DNA of 64,000 bases from Delphinus delphis (Eukaryota; Chordata; Mammalia; Artiodactyla; Delphinidae). The notes beneath the pieces are model-generated. The model did no database searches. It had not been told where the DNA came from and was given only the letters and a program-made list of their open reading frames with translations. The DNA lies in the NCBI RefSeq assembly GCF_949987515.2, contig NC_082693.1:22192994-22256993 (forward strand), written 5' to 3'. The position numbers were made by a program, and so were the translations under genes. Of this stretch, positions 11,140 to 22,333 are shown one piece after another (the stretch's first letter is position 1; every line of letters begins with the position of its first letter).

Positions 11140-11232
11140 AAAATTGAGAAGATCCTTAACCTAGGAACCAAGAACACACAGTTGGATGGGATTCACGGAG
11201 GTTCACAAATCCCACAAAGGTGTAAGATAAAT

Positions 11233-11238
11233 TGTGTA

Positions 11239-11271
<33 letters not shown>
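11233..11271. repeat. (TG)n microsatellite
   Basis: About 19 TG units with one GCG interruption near the start. Confidence 0.95.
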
Positions 11272-11644
11272 ACATTTTCTATGGGAGGGCCTATAGCTTT
11301 TATCAGATTCTAAGAGGGATCTAGGCCCCTCAAAACCCGTAGTGACCATTACTGTAAGGTAATGCACCATTATAAATTATCTTAGGCTCTCAAGCTGGTA
11401 ACTGTACAAACATAGTGAGCCGTAGGCAGGCATGAGCTAAGCTCTGCTTTGTTAATCAACAGGAGAAAAAGTATATAAGGAAGGAGAGGATTGTTACAAG
11501 ACGCTTTGCAGAGAGACTAGACAGAAGAAAAGTCAGTCCTAAATGTGTGCCCAGGCAGGGAAGGACTCCTGCAGCAGGTTGGCAAGAAGCCAAGGGCATG
11601 CCCAGCACCAATGTGAATAAGCACGCTGGAATGATGCGGAAAGA
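11272..11644. other. Unique intronic sequence
   Basis: No repeat or exon recognised. Confidence 0.5.
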
Positions 11645-11935
11645 CAGATAAAGAAGGATGGCCTAGCAACATCACTTCTGTGTATTTACCCAGGAGAAAT
11701 GAGCTCTTTTTCCACCAAAAGACATATAAAGAAAGTTCACAGCAGTATTATTCACCATAGCCTCAAACTGGAAACAATCCAAATGTCCATCAATTGGAGA
11801 TAGATAAATTGGGGCATGTTCATAGAATAGAATGCTAAAAAGTAATGAAAACGAATGAACTGCTGCAACACGCAACAACAAAAATGAATTAATTACACAG
11901 ACATAATGTTGATCAGAAGAAACCAGCCACACGAG
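11645..11935 (+). mobile_element. Old L1 fragment (L1M-type), copy 1 of 2
   Basis: ORF2-end text: GTGTATTTACCCAGGAGAAATG, CAGCAGTATTATTCACCATAG, CAAATGTCCATCAATTGGAG. It is followed by a second, independent copy of the same L1 region. Confidence 0.75.
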
Positions 11936-12485
11936 GATGTACTTTTCACTCCTAGGTCTATACTCAAGAGAATTGAAAACGTGTGTCCCACACAAAAAAC
12001 TGTACATGAATGTTTATAGCAACATTATTCATAACAGCTTAAAATTGGAAGCAACCCAAATTTCCATCAACTGAGGATAGATAAACAAAATATCGTATAT
12101 TCCCACAATTGGGATATTATTCAGGAGTAAAAAGGAATGGTTTGCTGATTCATGATACAACATGAATAAACCTTGAAAATATTATACTAAGTGAAAGAAG
12201 CCAGTCACAAAAGGCCACATGTTATATGTTTCCATTTATATGAAATGTCCAGAATACACAAGTCCATAGGGACAGGAAATAGATTCGTGGTTGCCAGGGG
12301 TAGAAGTGGGGGAGATGGGGGAGTGACTACTAATACTTACATCTTTTGGGGATGTTGAAAAGTTCTGGAATTAGAGAGTGGTGATAGTTGCACAAATTTG
12401 TAAATATACTAAATAACACTGAATTGTGCACTTTAAAATGTAAATTTTTATGGTATATACATTATATCTCAATTTGAAAACTTAA
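11936..12485 (+). mobile_element. Old L1 (L1M-type), ORF2 end and 3'UTR, copy 2
   Basis: Repeats the same L1 stretch: CCTAGGTCTATACTCAAGAG, ATGTTTATAGCAACATTATTC, AAGAAGCCAGTCACAAAAGG. It ends with the 3'UTR signature GTGGTTGCCAGGGGTAGAAG and TTATATCTCAATTTGAAAAC. Confidence 0.85.
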
Positions 12486-12500
12486 TTAAAAAATACTGTG

Positions 12501-12692
12501 GGGCTTCCCTGGTGGCGCAGTGGTTGAGAGTCTGCCTGCCGATGCAGGGGACACGGGTTCGTGCCCCGGTCCGGGAAGAGCTCACATGCCGCAGAGTGGC
12601 TGGGCCCGTGAGCCATGGCCGCTGAGCCTGCGCGTCTGCAGCCTGTGCCCCGCAACGGGAGACGTCACAACAGTGAGAGGCCCGCGTACCGC

Positions 12693-12725
<33 letters not shown>

Positions 12726-12730
12726 GAAAA
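12501..12730 (+). mobile_element. Young-type CHR SINE next to the L1 5' end
   Basis: Complete head GGGCTTCCCTGGTGGCGCAG, B-box region GGTTCGTGCCCCGGTCC, and end GAGAGGCCCGCGTACCGC with a long A/GAAAA tail. Left flank AAAAAATACTGTG and right flank AAAAAATATG can be read as a poor duplication. L1 sequence begins immediately after the tail, with no L1 on the left side. It shares this L1 junction with the SINE at 59001 (see findings). Confidence 0.9.
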
Positions 12731-12740
12731 AATATGAAAA

Positions 12741-13010
12741 GCAGCAAGGGAAAAACAACAAATAACACACAAGGGAATCCCCATAAGGTTAACAGCTAAT
12801 CTTTCAGCAGGAACTCTGCAACCCAGAAGGGAGTGGCAGGACATATTTAAAGTGATGGAGGAGAAAAACCTACAACCAAGATCACTCGACCCAGCAAGGA
12901 TCTCATTCAGATTTGATGGAGAAATTAAAACCTTTACAGACAAGCAAAAGCTAAGAGAATTCAGCACCACCAAACCAGCATTACAACAAATGCTAAAGGA
13001 ATTTCTCTAG
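12741..13010 (+). pseudogene. L1 ORF1 C-terminal remnant
   Basis: Encodes the end of the L1 RNA-binding protein. Recognisable stretches are GNPHKVN, LQPRREWQD-like text at DNA level, LDPARISFRFDGEIK and KLREFSTTKPALQQMLKEF, ending in TAG at 13008-13010. The N-terminal coiled coil and RRM are missing because the element is truncated, and an in-frame stop follows the VNS segment (GTTAACAGCTAATC region). Non-functional. Confidence 0.85.
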
Positions 13011-13070
13011 GCAGGAAACACAAGAGAAGGAAAAGACCTCCAATAACAAACCCAAAACAATTAAGAAAAT

Positions 13071-16000
13071 GGTCATAGGAACATACATATAGATAATTAC
13101 CTTAAATGTAATGGATTAAATGCTCCAACCAAAAGACATAGGCTGGCTGAATATATACAAAAACAAGACCCGTATATACGCTGTCTAAAAGAGACCCACT
13201 TCAAACTTAGGAACACATACAGATTGAAAGTGAGGGTATGGAAAAATATATTCCATGCAAATAGAAATCAAAAGAAAGCTGGAGAAGCAATTCTCATATC
13301 AGACAAAATAGATGTAAAAACAAAGACTATTACAAGAGACAAAGATGGAGACTACATAATGATCAAGGGATCAATCCAAGAAGAAGAAGATATAACAATT
13401 GTAAATATTTAGGCACCCAACATAGGAGCACCTCAATACAAAAGGCAAATACTAACAGCCATAAAAGGGGAAATCGACAGTAACACAGTCATAGTAGGGA
13501 ACTTTTAACACCCCACTTTCACCAATGGACAGAACATACAAAATGAAAATAAATAAGGAAACACAAGCTTTAAACGATACATTAAACAAGATGGACTTAA
13601 TTGATATTTATAGGACACTCCATCCAAAAACAACAGAATACACATTCCTCTCAAGTGTTCATGGAACATTCTCCAGGATAGATCATATCTTGGGTCACAA
13701 ATCAGGCCTTGGTAAATTTAAGGAAATTGAAATCATATCAATTATTTTTTCCAACCACAATGCTATGAGACTAGATATCAATTACAGGAAAAAAAACTGT
13801 AAAAAATACAAACACTTGGAGGCTAAACAGTACACTACTTAATAACCAAGAGATCACTGAAGATATCAAAGAGGAAATCAAAAAATACTTAGCAACAAAT
13901 GACAGTGAAAACACGATGACCGAAAACCTATGGGATGCAGCAAAGGCAGTTCTAAGAGGGCACTTCATAGCAATACAATCCTACCTGAAGAAACAAGAAG
14001 CATCTCAAATAAACAACCTAACTTTACACCTAAAGCAATTAGAGAGAGAAGAACAAAAAAAAAACCCAAAGCTAGCAGAAGGAAAGAAATCATAAAGATC
14101 AGATCAGAAATAAATGAAAAAGAAATGAAGGAAACAATAGCAAAGATCAATAAAACTAAAAGCTGGTTCTTTGAGAAGATAAACAAAATTGATTAACCAT
14201 TAGTCAGACTCATCAAGGAAAAAAGGGCGAAGACTCAAATTAGAAATGAAGAAGGAGAAGTAACAACTGACACTGCAGAAATACAAAGGATCATGAGAGA
14301 TTACTACAAGCAACTTTACGCCAATAAAATCGACAACCTGGAAGAAATGGACAAATACTTAGAAATGCACAATCTTCCAAGACTGAACCAGGAAGAAATA
14401 GAAAATATGAACAGACCAATCACAAGCACTGAAATGGAAACTGTGATTAAAAATCTTCCAACAAGAGCCCAGGACCAAATGGCTTCACAGGCGAATTCTA
14501 TCAAACATTTAGAGAAGAGCTAACACCTATCCTTCTCAAACTCTTCCAAAATATAGCAGAGGGAAGAACACTCCCAAACTCATTCTACGAAGCCACCATC
14601 ACCCTGATACCAAAACTAGACAAGGATGTCACAAAGAAAGAAAACTACAGGCCAATATCACTGATGAACATAGATGCAAAAATCCTCAACAAAATACTAG
14701 CAAACAGAATCCAACAGCACATTAAAAGGATCATACGCCATGATCAAGTGGGGTTTATTCTAGGAATGCAAGGATTCTTCAATATACGCAAATCAATCAA
14801 TGTAATACACCATATTAACAAACTGAAGGAGAAAAACAATGTGATCATCTCAATAGATGCAGAGAAAGCTTTTGACAAAATTCAACACCCATTTATGATA
14901 AAAACCCTGCAGAAAGTAGGCATAGAGGGAACTTTCCTCAAAATAATAAAGGCCATATATAACAAACCCACAGCCAACATCATCCTCAATGATGAAAAAC
15001 TGAAACCATTTCCACTAAGATCAGGAACGAGACAAGGTTGTCCACTCTCACCACTCTCATTCAACATAGTTTTGGAAGTTTTAGCCACAGCAATCAGAGA
15101 AGAAAAAGAAATAAAAGGAGTCCAAATCAGAAAAGAAGAAGTAAAGCTGTCAGTGTTTGCAGATGACATGATACTATACATAGAGAATCCTAAACATGCT
15201 ACCAGAAAACTACTAGAGCTAATCAATGAATTTGGTAAAGTAGCAGGATACAAAATTAATGTACAGAAATCTCTTGCATTCCTATACACTAATGATGAAA
15301 AATCAGAAAGTGAAATTAAGAAAACACTCCCATTTACCACTGAAACAAAAAGAATAAAATATCTAGGAATAAACCTACCTAAGGAGACAAAAGACCTGTA
15401 TGCAGAAAATTATAAGACACTGATGAAAGAAATTAAAGGTGATACAAACAGATGGAGAGATATACCATGTTCTTGGATTGGAAGAATCAACGTTGTGAAA
15501 ATGACTCCACTACCCAAAGCAATCAACAGATTCAATACATTCACAATCAAACTGCCACTGGCATTTTTCACAGAACTAGAACAAAAAATTTCACAATTGT
15601 ATGGAATCACAAAAGACCCTGAATAGCCAAAGCAATCTTTTGGGAAAAAAACGGAGCTGGAGGAATCAGGCTCCCTGACTTCAGACTACACTACAAAGCT
15701 ACTGTAATCAAGACAGTATGGTACTGGCACAAAAACAGAAAGATAGATCAATGGAAAAGGATAGAAAGCCCAGAGATAAACCCACGCACATATGGTCACC
15801 TTATCTTTGATAAAGGAGGCAAAAATATACAGTGGAGAAAAGACAGCCTCTCCAATAAGTGGTGCTGGGAAAACTGGACAGCTACATGTAAAAGAATCAA
15901 ATTAGAATACTCCCTAAGACCATACACAAAAATAAACTCAAAATGGATTAAAGACCTAAGTGTAAGGCCAGAAACTATCAAACTCTTAGAGGAAAACATA

Positions 16001-16870
16001 GGCAGAACACTCTATGACATGCGTTCATAAGATCCTTTTTGACCCACCTCCTAGAGAAATGGAAAGAAAAAGAAAAAGAAACAAATGGGACCTAATGAAA
16101 CTTAAAAGCTTTTGCACAGCAAAGGAAACCATAAGCAAGATGAAAAGACAACCCTCAGAATGGGAGAAAATATTTGCAAATGAAGCAACTGACAAAGGAT
16201 TAATCTCCAAAATTTACAAGCAGCTCATGCAGCTCAATAACAAAAAAACAAACAACCCAATCCAAAAATGGGCAGAAGACCTAAAAAGACATCTCTCCAA
16301 AGAAGATATACAGATTGCCAACAAACACATGAAAGAATGCTCAACATCATTAATCATTAGAGAAATGCAAATCAAAACTACAATGAGATATCATCTCACA
16401 CCGTTCCGAATGGCCATCATCAAAAAATCTACAAACAATAAATGCTGGAGAGGGTGTGTAGAAAGGGAACCCTCTTGCACTGTTTGTGGGAACGTAAATT
16501 GATACAGCCACTATGGAGAACAGTATGGAGGTTCCTTAAAAAACTAAAAATAGAACTATCATATGACCCAGCCATCCCACTACTGGGCATATACCCTGAG
16601 AAAACCATAATTCAAAAAGAGTCTTGTACCAAAATGTTCATTACAGCTCTATTTACAATAGCCAGGAAATGAAAGCAACCTAAGTGTCCATCTACAGATG
16701 AATGGATAAAGAAGATGTAGCACATATATACAATGGAATATTACTCAGCCATAAAAAGAAACGAAATTGAGTTATTTGTAGTGAGGTGGATGGACCTAGA
16801 GTCTGTCATACAGAGTGAAGTAAGTCAGAAAGAGAAAGACAAATACCGTATGCTAACACATATATATGGA
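13071..16870 (+). pseudogene. L1 ORF2 (endonuclease/reverse transcriptase), broken
   Basis: In full-length form this protein nicks target DNA and reverse-transcribes L1 RNA. The start region (ATGGTCATAGGAACATAC) is hit by a TAG within ten codons and by a lost A in AATGTAATGG. The endonuclease pieces read KAGEAILISDKID (13224-13412) and SRIDHILGHKS (13525-13842). The catalytic SDH motif has become SNH at 13750-13758, which should abolish cleavage. The RT region is open at 14664-15626. Later frames (16014-16502, 16442-16672) are shifted, and the C-terminal Cys motif is split near 16470. Confidence 0.95.
14664..15626 (+). pseudogene. Open reverse-transcriptase segment of L1 ORF2 copy 1
   Basis: The longest open frame in the window (320 codons from an internal ATG). 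It covers the RT core: [32 protein letters not shown] (palm motif A), [12 protein letters not shown] (motif B) and VFADDMILY with the catalytic FADD at 15156-15167, then KYLGINL. All RT signature motifs are intact, but it lacks its own promoter, start and endonuclease. It is a relic, not a host gene. Confidence 0.93.
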
Positions 16871-17167
16871 AGTTAAAAGGAAAAAATGGTCATGAAGAAC
16901 CTAGGGGCAAGACGGGAATAAAGACAGACCTACTAGAGAATGGACTTGAGGATACGGAGAGAGGGAAGGGTAAGCTGGGACAAAGTGAGAGAGTGGCATG
17001 GACATATATACACTACCAGACGTAAAATAAATAGCTAGTGGGAAGCAGCCGCATAGCAACGGGAGATCAGCTCGGTGCTTTGTGTATATGTATAACTGAT
17101 CCACTTTGTTATAAAGCAGAAACTAACACACCATTTTAAAGCAATTATACTCCAATTAAAGATGGTT

Positions 17168-17316
17168 AAAAAAAATACCAAGGATTAATAAAAACAATGA
17201 AAATAAAAGAATAAAAACCCTAGAGCCATCTTTGACTCCCATCTCTTGTACCTCATGTCCAAAATAATAAAACCCCTATAAGGTTCTCTTTTTTTTAACC
17301 CACTGGAATAGATACA
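17168..17316. other. Short unique spacer between L1 copies
   Basis: A-rich then unique sequence; nothing recognised. Confidence 0.5.
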
Positions 17317-18010
17317 ATTTTATTTTTTATTTATTTTTGTTGTTGTTGAAGTATAGTTGATTTATGACATTGTGTTAGTTTCAGGTGTACAGCAAAGTGA
17401 TTCAGTTAACATATATATATATTGATACATCTATTCTGTTCCAGATTCTTTTCCCTTATAGGTTTTTACAAAATATTGAGTAGAGTTCCCTGTGCTATAC
17501 AGTAGGTCCTTGTTGGTTATCTATTTTATACATAGTAGTGTGTGTGTGTGTTAACCCCAAACTCCTAATTTATCCCTCCCCGCCTTTCCCTTTAGTAACC
17601 ATAAATTTGTTTTCTATGTCTGTTTTGTACATAAATTCATTTGTATCATCTTTTATATTCTACTCATAAGCAATGTCATATGATATTTGTCTTTCTCTGT
17701 CTGACTTACTGTGCTTAGCATGATAATCTCTAGACCCATCCATGTTGCTGCAAATGGCATTATTTCCTTTTCTAACACCATACACAAAAATAAACCCGAA
17801 GTCGATTAAAGACCTAAATGTAAGACCAGATACTATAAATCTCCCAGAGGGAAACATAGGCAGAACACCCTTTGACATAAACAGCACCAATATCCATTTG
17901 CATCCGTCTCCTAGAGTAATGGAAATAAAAACAAAAACAGACAAATGGGACCTAATTAAACGTGAAAGTTTTTGCACAGCAAAGGAAACCATAAACAAAA
18001 CAAAAAGAAA
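17317..18010 (-). mobile_element. Older L1 with 5' inversion (twin-priming structure)
   Basis: On the minus strand the 3' part (17760 to 17317) reads from AGTAAGTCAGACAGAGAAAG through the 3'UTR (CCTACTGTATAGCACAGGGA, CTGAAACTAACACAATG) to an A-rich tail. The adjoining 17762-18010 segment is ORF2 in the opposite orientation: [20 protein letters not shown] ... [13 protein letters not shown]. An inverted upstream ORF2 piece joined to a sense 3' piece, with roughly 600 bp missing between them, is the signature of twin priming. No target duplication was found. Confidence 0.88.
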
Positions 18011-18021
18011 CCTACAGTATA

Positions 18022-18365
18022 GGGTTTTTTGGGGTTTTGGGGTTTTATTTTGTTTTTTTTAGATGTTGGGGGTAGGAGTTTTTATTAATTAATTTATTTA
18101 TTTTTGCTGTGTTGGGTCTTCGTTTCTGTGAGAGGGCTTTCTCTAGTTGCGGCAAGCGGGGTCCACTCTTCACCGCGGTGCATGGGCCTCGCACTATCGC
18201 GGCCTCTCTTGTTGCGGAGCACGGGCTCCAGACTCGCAGGCTCAGTAGTTGCGGCCCACGGGCCTAGTTGCTCCGCAGCATGTGGGATCCTCCCAGACCA
18301 GGGCTCGAACCCATGTCCCCTGCATTAGCAGGCAGATTCTCAACCACTGGGCCACCAGGGAAGCC
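18022..18365 (-). mobile_element. CHR-type SINE, long form
   Basis: Minus strand: GGGCTTCCCTGGTGGCCCAG head, GGTTCGAGCCCTGGTCTGGG B-box region, module CAACTACTGAGCCTGCGAG, CAGCAAAAATAAATAAATT tail. Flanked by a perfect 11-bp CCTACAGTATA at 18011-18021 and 18366-18376, so it landed at the 5' edge of the inverted L1. Confidence 0.97.
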
Positions 18366-18399
18366 CCTACAGTATACGTTTTACCTTTAAAATGTATCT

Positions 18400-18985
18400 A
18401 GAATCTGCTTTCTTACCAACTCATCGATCTGATCCAAATCACCACAATCTCTCTCCTGGCTACAGCAACACCTTCCTAGCAAACCTCCCTCTTTCTGCCC
18501 CTCTGACTGTTGAGTCTCCAGAAGGCAGGGGAGAGTGAATCCACTGAAACACAAGTCAGGTCCCACAGCCTCTGCTCAAAACCCTCCAGTGGCTCCAGTC
18601 TTTCGCCTCCACCATCCCCAAGGACTGTCCTGACTTCACCTGCCACCCCCAGGCCACTCCCAAGGTCCCCGCCAGCCACCCTACCTGCTTGCCACCACTG
18701 GCACTTAACCAGGACACCTCCACCTCAGAGCCTTTGGCCTTGCTGCTCCCTCTGCCTTTGCCTTTTCCCCAGAATTTCTGCATGGTCAACTCTGACTCCC
18801 ACCTTAGGCCTCTGCTTAAATATCAGTGAAGCCTCCCCTGGCCCTGTAAAAATAGCACCCCTTTTCCAGCCTGCATTCTAGGCTGCCCTGCTCTATTTTT
18901 CCACCTAGCGTGTCACCACCTGATAAATGCCTGGCACTTAGTAGGTGCTCAATGAATGTTTCCTGAAAAAATGAACACACACCCA
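18400..18985 (+). mobile_element. L2-like ancient LINE 3' region
   Basis: Matches remembered L2 3' text: CAAAACCCTCCAGTGGCTCC, CCTTGCTGCTCCCTCTGCCT, TCTGCATGGTCAACTCTGAC, CCTGCTCTATTTTTCC, and the end CCTGGCACTTAGTAGGTGCTCAATGAATG. Open frames across it (for example 18510-18881) are remnants or chance. Confidence 0.8.
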
Positions 18986-20225
18986 TGAATAAAGGAATGA
19001 AAGAAATGAATAAAAATTAGTGATATTAATCCCTGGATGTTGAATAAAATCCCACGACCTTTGGTACAATCTGAATTTTTTTATCATAAGTATGGATTAA
19101 TTGGACCATAAACGAAAGACATAAGGCACAACCACAGGAGCCTGCAATTTAACTGGATCCTACCCATGATATGCCTAAAAAGTAAAACAAAAACAAGAAA
19201 GCACAAAGAAGTGTGTTGTCTTTCCCTGAAAGCGGTTGCTATGATCTTTTAAAAGGAAAGTGTGAGCATAGAGGAAATAAATTTGCAGGCACAATGTTAT
19301 TATTCATTTAGAGATTGCCCGGAAAAGTTCTCTGTTAAAAAGTTAGGCAAATGGTGGCAGGTGCCACTTCTTTGAGCTAAAATGTTTTTGTGAAAGTGAG
19401 AGATCCTTCCCAGGTAGCAGAATCATAAACGTTCTCACAGGTCACAGAGGCCCATCCTGCCCACAGGTTAGTTGTAGCTTTGCCGGAACGGGCGGGCTTT
19501 GATGTGATGCAGGAATGGCAAACAACAGACCTCCTGTGCTCCTCGCCTGCCAGATGAAAACATGGTAACAGAAAAGAGACCGGGTGCTTTTGCCTTTTAT
19601 CCTTGAACAAACACAGACATAAAGCAGCTGTGACTTCGCTAAGTGCAACCTGGTCCAGCAGAGGCTTGGTTTTGATTGCACTTCTAATGATGACACGTAG
19701 TGATGCTCCCATTCTGTGTGACTGAATCCAGGCAAAGGACAGCAGCAACCCTCTGAGCCACAGACATAAAAGTTTATTTGAGGCATAAATTCTGGATGCT
19801 CTAACAATACGGTAAGTGGTACAGGATTATTTTTCAATAGTCCAAACGGCAACGTTGAACTATCAGCTTGTTAGAACGACTGCTACCGAGAAAGCTGACT
19901 CACACTGTTTGCAGCGCCCTTGAACTCCTTCCCGTAGCCACCGCCTCAAGAAAGGAGAAGCAATGCCTTAACAAAATCCTTACTTAGAGAAGTCTATAGG
20001 GGAATCACAATTGCGCCGCACAAAAATTAAGAAACGTTTGGTTTAAAAGAGAGAGAGAGAAATGTGCTTGTCATAATGTTATTTTGTGTAACACGATTCT
20101 CAAAAAGTGGCTTTACCTAACGTATACAAAGAGAATTACACCAGAGTGGTTATTCATAACTCAAATTTTAGTCCTTACTGAGAACAGAGACTGGCATAGC
20201 AGATGTTCAATAAGTACCAATTTAA
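18986..20225. other. Unique intronic sequence
   Basis: No repeat family recognised in 1.2 kb. Two overlapping minus-strand open frames (19377-19852) show no domain, and no acceptor/donor pair with a conserved reading frame was found. Confidence 0.5.
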
Positions 20226-20229
20226 CTGA

Positions 20230-20470
20230 AATTTAATTCTAAAACATAAACTTCATTCTTCCAAGAAGCTATCCTGACTACAGCAACTCATAAGAAATCC
20301 CCTTCTCAGATCCCTCCAATACTTACTATCCAACGGTGATTATAAACGGCTTTGTTGTTCTTTATTTTATACAAAGAGGCTTATCTCCCCCAACTGACCT
20401 CCCAACTCCCTCAAATTCAGAGACTGAGCATTAAATTTCTTTTGAATAACCCAACAGCACCTAACCAGGG
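20230..20470 (+). mobile_element. Possible L2 3' fragment
   Basis: Text such as CCAAGAAGCTATCCTGACTAC...TTCAGAGACTGAGCATTAAA resembles the L2 3' end, but divergence is high. Confidence 0.35.
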
Positions 20471-20558
20471 GGACACAGAGTGGGATTAAATATAAAACAT
20501 CTCACCCCATTTATCCCAAGGGAGACAAACAGCTCGAAATGTAACATTCCTGCAAACC

Positions 20559-20575
20559 ACACACACACACACACA

Positions 20576-20620
<45 letters not shown>
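20559..20620. repeat. (CA)n microsatellite
   Basis: About 30 CA units with two CATA interruptions. Confidence 0.95.
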
Positions 20621-20623
<3 letters not shown>

Positions 20624-21201
20624 CCTGCATGGCTTTTCATGAGCTGCTTCTTTCAAGACCCAGTAAAATCTGGATGCAAATGGAGGCCACCTAGAGAATG
20701 AGCCCATTCTATTTCGCCCCATGTCCCACATTTACTGAGCTAGAGAAGACAGGGCTAGTGTTCTCTGTGGTGTGCAGGAAGCACTGGATGTGAGTTTGAA
20801 TAGGAAATGAGCAGAAACAACCTGACAGTTTGCCACTCTAAACCGTGAACACTTCTTTCCTCAGCTACTGCTCGGTCCTACTTGGTGTGGCCTGACTCCC
20901 GGGAGATCAGGTCTGATGACTCACGTCTTTTTCAAAGGAGTCTATGGGAGATTTCATCCAGAGGCTCACATCACCCCTGGTTTGCTGAGAGGCATCACTA
21001 ATTTAATCTGGCAACACTGTTTTCTTTATTAGTGAAGTACATGTGGGCCACTTATGACTAATTTATACTCACCAATAAGATCCGCATAAAGAAAAGTAGA
21101 GGATTATCAAAGTAATTCAGTCAAAGTGGGTATTTCAAAACAGTGCACTGTTGTCCATACACGCCTTTTCCTCCAAAGATTTCAAGTGTTCTCTTATCAT
21201 T
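20621..21201. other. Unique intronic sequence
   Basis: Nothing recognised. Confidence 0.5.

Positions 21202-21228
<27 letters not shown>
21202..21228. repeat. (GT)n microsatellite
   Basis: About 13 uninterrupted GT units. Confidence 0.95.
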
Positions 21229-21233
<5 letters not shown>

Positions 21234-21850
21234 TGTTATTTTGTTTAGTTGCTTAATTAACTTGAGCCTAATTCTCTTACTAGCTATGTAAGAATGACTG
21301 TAAAAGTGAGACAAACATGCTTCCAGACTCCCTTTCAAATTCACAAAAATCCTTTTTCTTCCTAATATCCAAATAAATCAAAAGTGAGCAACTGCCCAGG
21401 TCAGCGTAAAGCTGTCTGAAGAGGTAACCAATCTTCCAAGGTTTCTCTACACTGGTTAAGGACTACTTAGTCCAGTTTCAAAGGCCATATTCTTTTATCT
21501 GGACTTTGAGTTAGTACCTAAATAGGAACATGTTTAAAATTTCAAAGAAAAATTATTCAAGAAATCTGCCTTTATTTATTTATTTTGTTCTCAATTCTAC
21601 AATTTACTCAGCTCCCAGCTCAGAGCTCTGAAAATACCCACCGTCACTTAAAATCACTCTCCTCACTTAATTGGTAGCATTGTTACCCTGGCAATTCTTG
21701 GCTCCTTATTGATGCCATTATCCATTTTTGAGAGTAGTTATCATCAACCAGGTGTGTATGACAAGGAATCATATAAAACTACCACTTCGGTAGATTTAAA
21801 AACTCAAATATTGGTAATTTCATACAGTGCAAACATAATGTATGATTAAA
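21229..21850. other. Unique intronic sequence
   Basis: Nothing recognised apart from short T/A-rich runs. Confidence 0.5.
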
Positions 21851-21860
21851 AACATCTTCA

Positions 21861-22070
21861 GGGCTTCCCTGGTGGCGCAGTGGTTGAGAGTCCGTCTGCC
21901 GATGCAGGGGACACGGGTTCCTGCCCTGGTCCGGGAAGATCCCACATGCCGCGGAGCGGCTGGGCCCGTGAGCCATGGCCACTGGGCCTGTGCGTCCAGA
22001 GCCTGTGCTCTGCAACGGGAGAGGCCACAACAGTGAGAGGCCCGCGTACCGCAAAAAAAAAAAAAAAAAA
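21861..22070 (+). mobile_element. Young-type CHR SINE
   Basis: Full copy: GGGCTTCCCTGGTGGCGCAG (A-box region TGGCGCAGTGG), GGTTCCTGCCCTGGTCC, GCGGAGCGGCTGGGCCC, GAGAGGCCCGCGTACCGC and an A tail of about 20. Likely target duplication AACATCTTCA / AAAATCTTCA. Confidence 0.95.
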
Positions 22071-22320
22071 AATCTTCAACTCCTCTCGTCTTAATATTAC
22101 ACATTCAAATATAAATTTTTGTCTAATCGAATTCCATACGGTTTTCCTGATATGCCTCTTGTTCTATTTTTACTGCTACCATTCTCTATTTGCACAACTT
22201 CGTCAAAGCTCACAGCTCGTCACCTCTCAGCAAGACAACTGTAACTATGTCCTTGCTCGAGTCTCCCTCACAAATATCTTCCCTTCCAATCCAGTCTCAA
22301 GACCATTGGGTCAATTTCTT
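22071..22320. other. Short unique segment between two SINEs
   Basis: No family recognised. The long open frame crossing it (21880-22773) is made mostly of two SINEs and is not a gene. Confidence 0.5.
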
Positions 22321-22333
22321 CCAACACTGCCTT

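Larger units (their letters stand above)
12731..17167 (+). mobile_element. 5'-truncated cetacean-type L1 (copy 1)
   Basis: About 4.4 kb, collinear with the full-length L1 at 56721-63713: C-terminal third of ORF1, the 61-bp inter-ORF spacer, ORF2 and 3'UTR with CAATTATACTCCAATTAAAG and A tail. The 5' end lies within ORF1 at the CHR SINE junction. TTAAAAAATAC at 12486-12496 and TTAAAAAAAATAC at 17166-17178 may be its target duplication. The 3'UTR lacks about 75 bp of G-rich sequence kept in the other copies. Multiple frameshifts and stops make it inactive. Confidence 0.95.

Noticed and set aside
12501..12600. tRNA genes
   Set aside because: The tRNA-like heads belong to SINEs with degraded boxes and no cloverleaf that would support a functional tRNA.
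14664..15626. 320-codon open frame as a host gene
   Set aside because: Its motifs are those of L1 reverse transcriptase, and it lies in frame order inside a clear L1.
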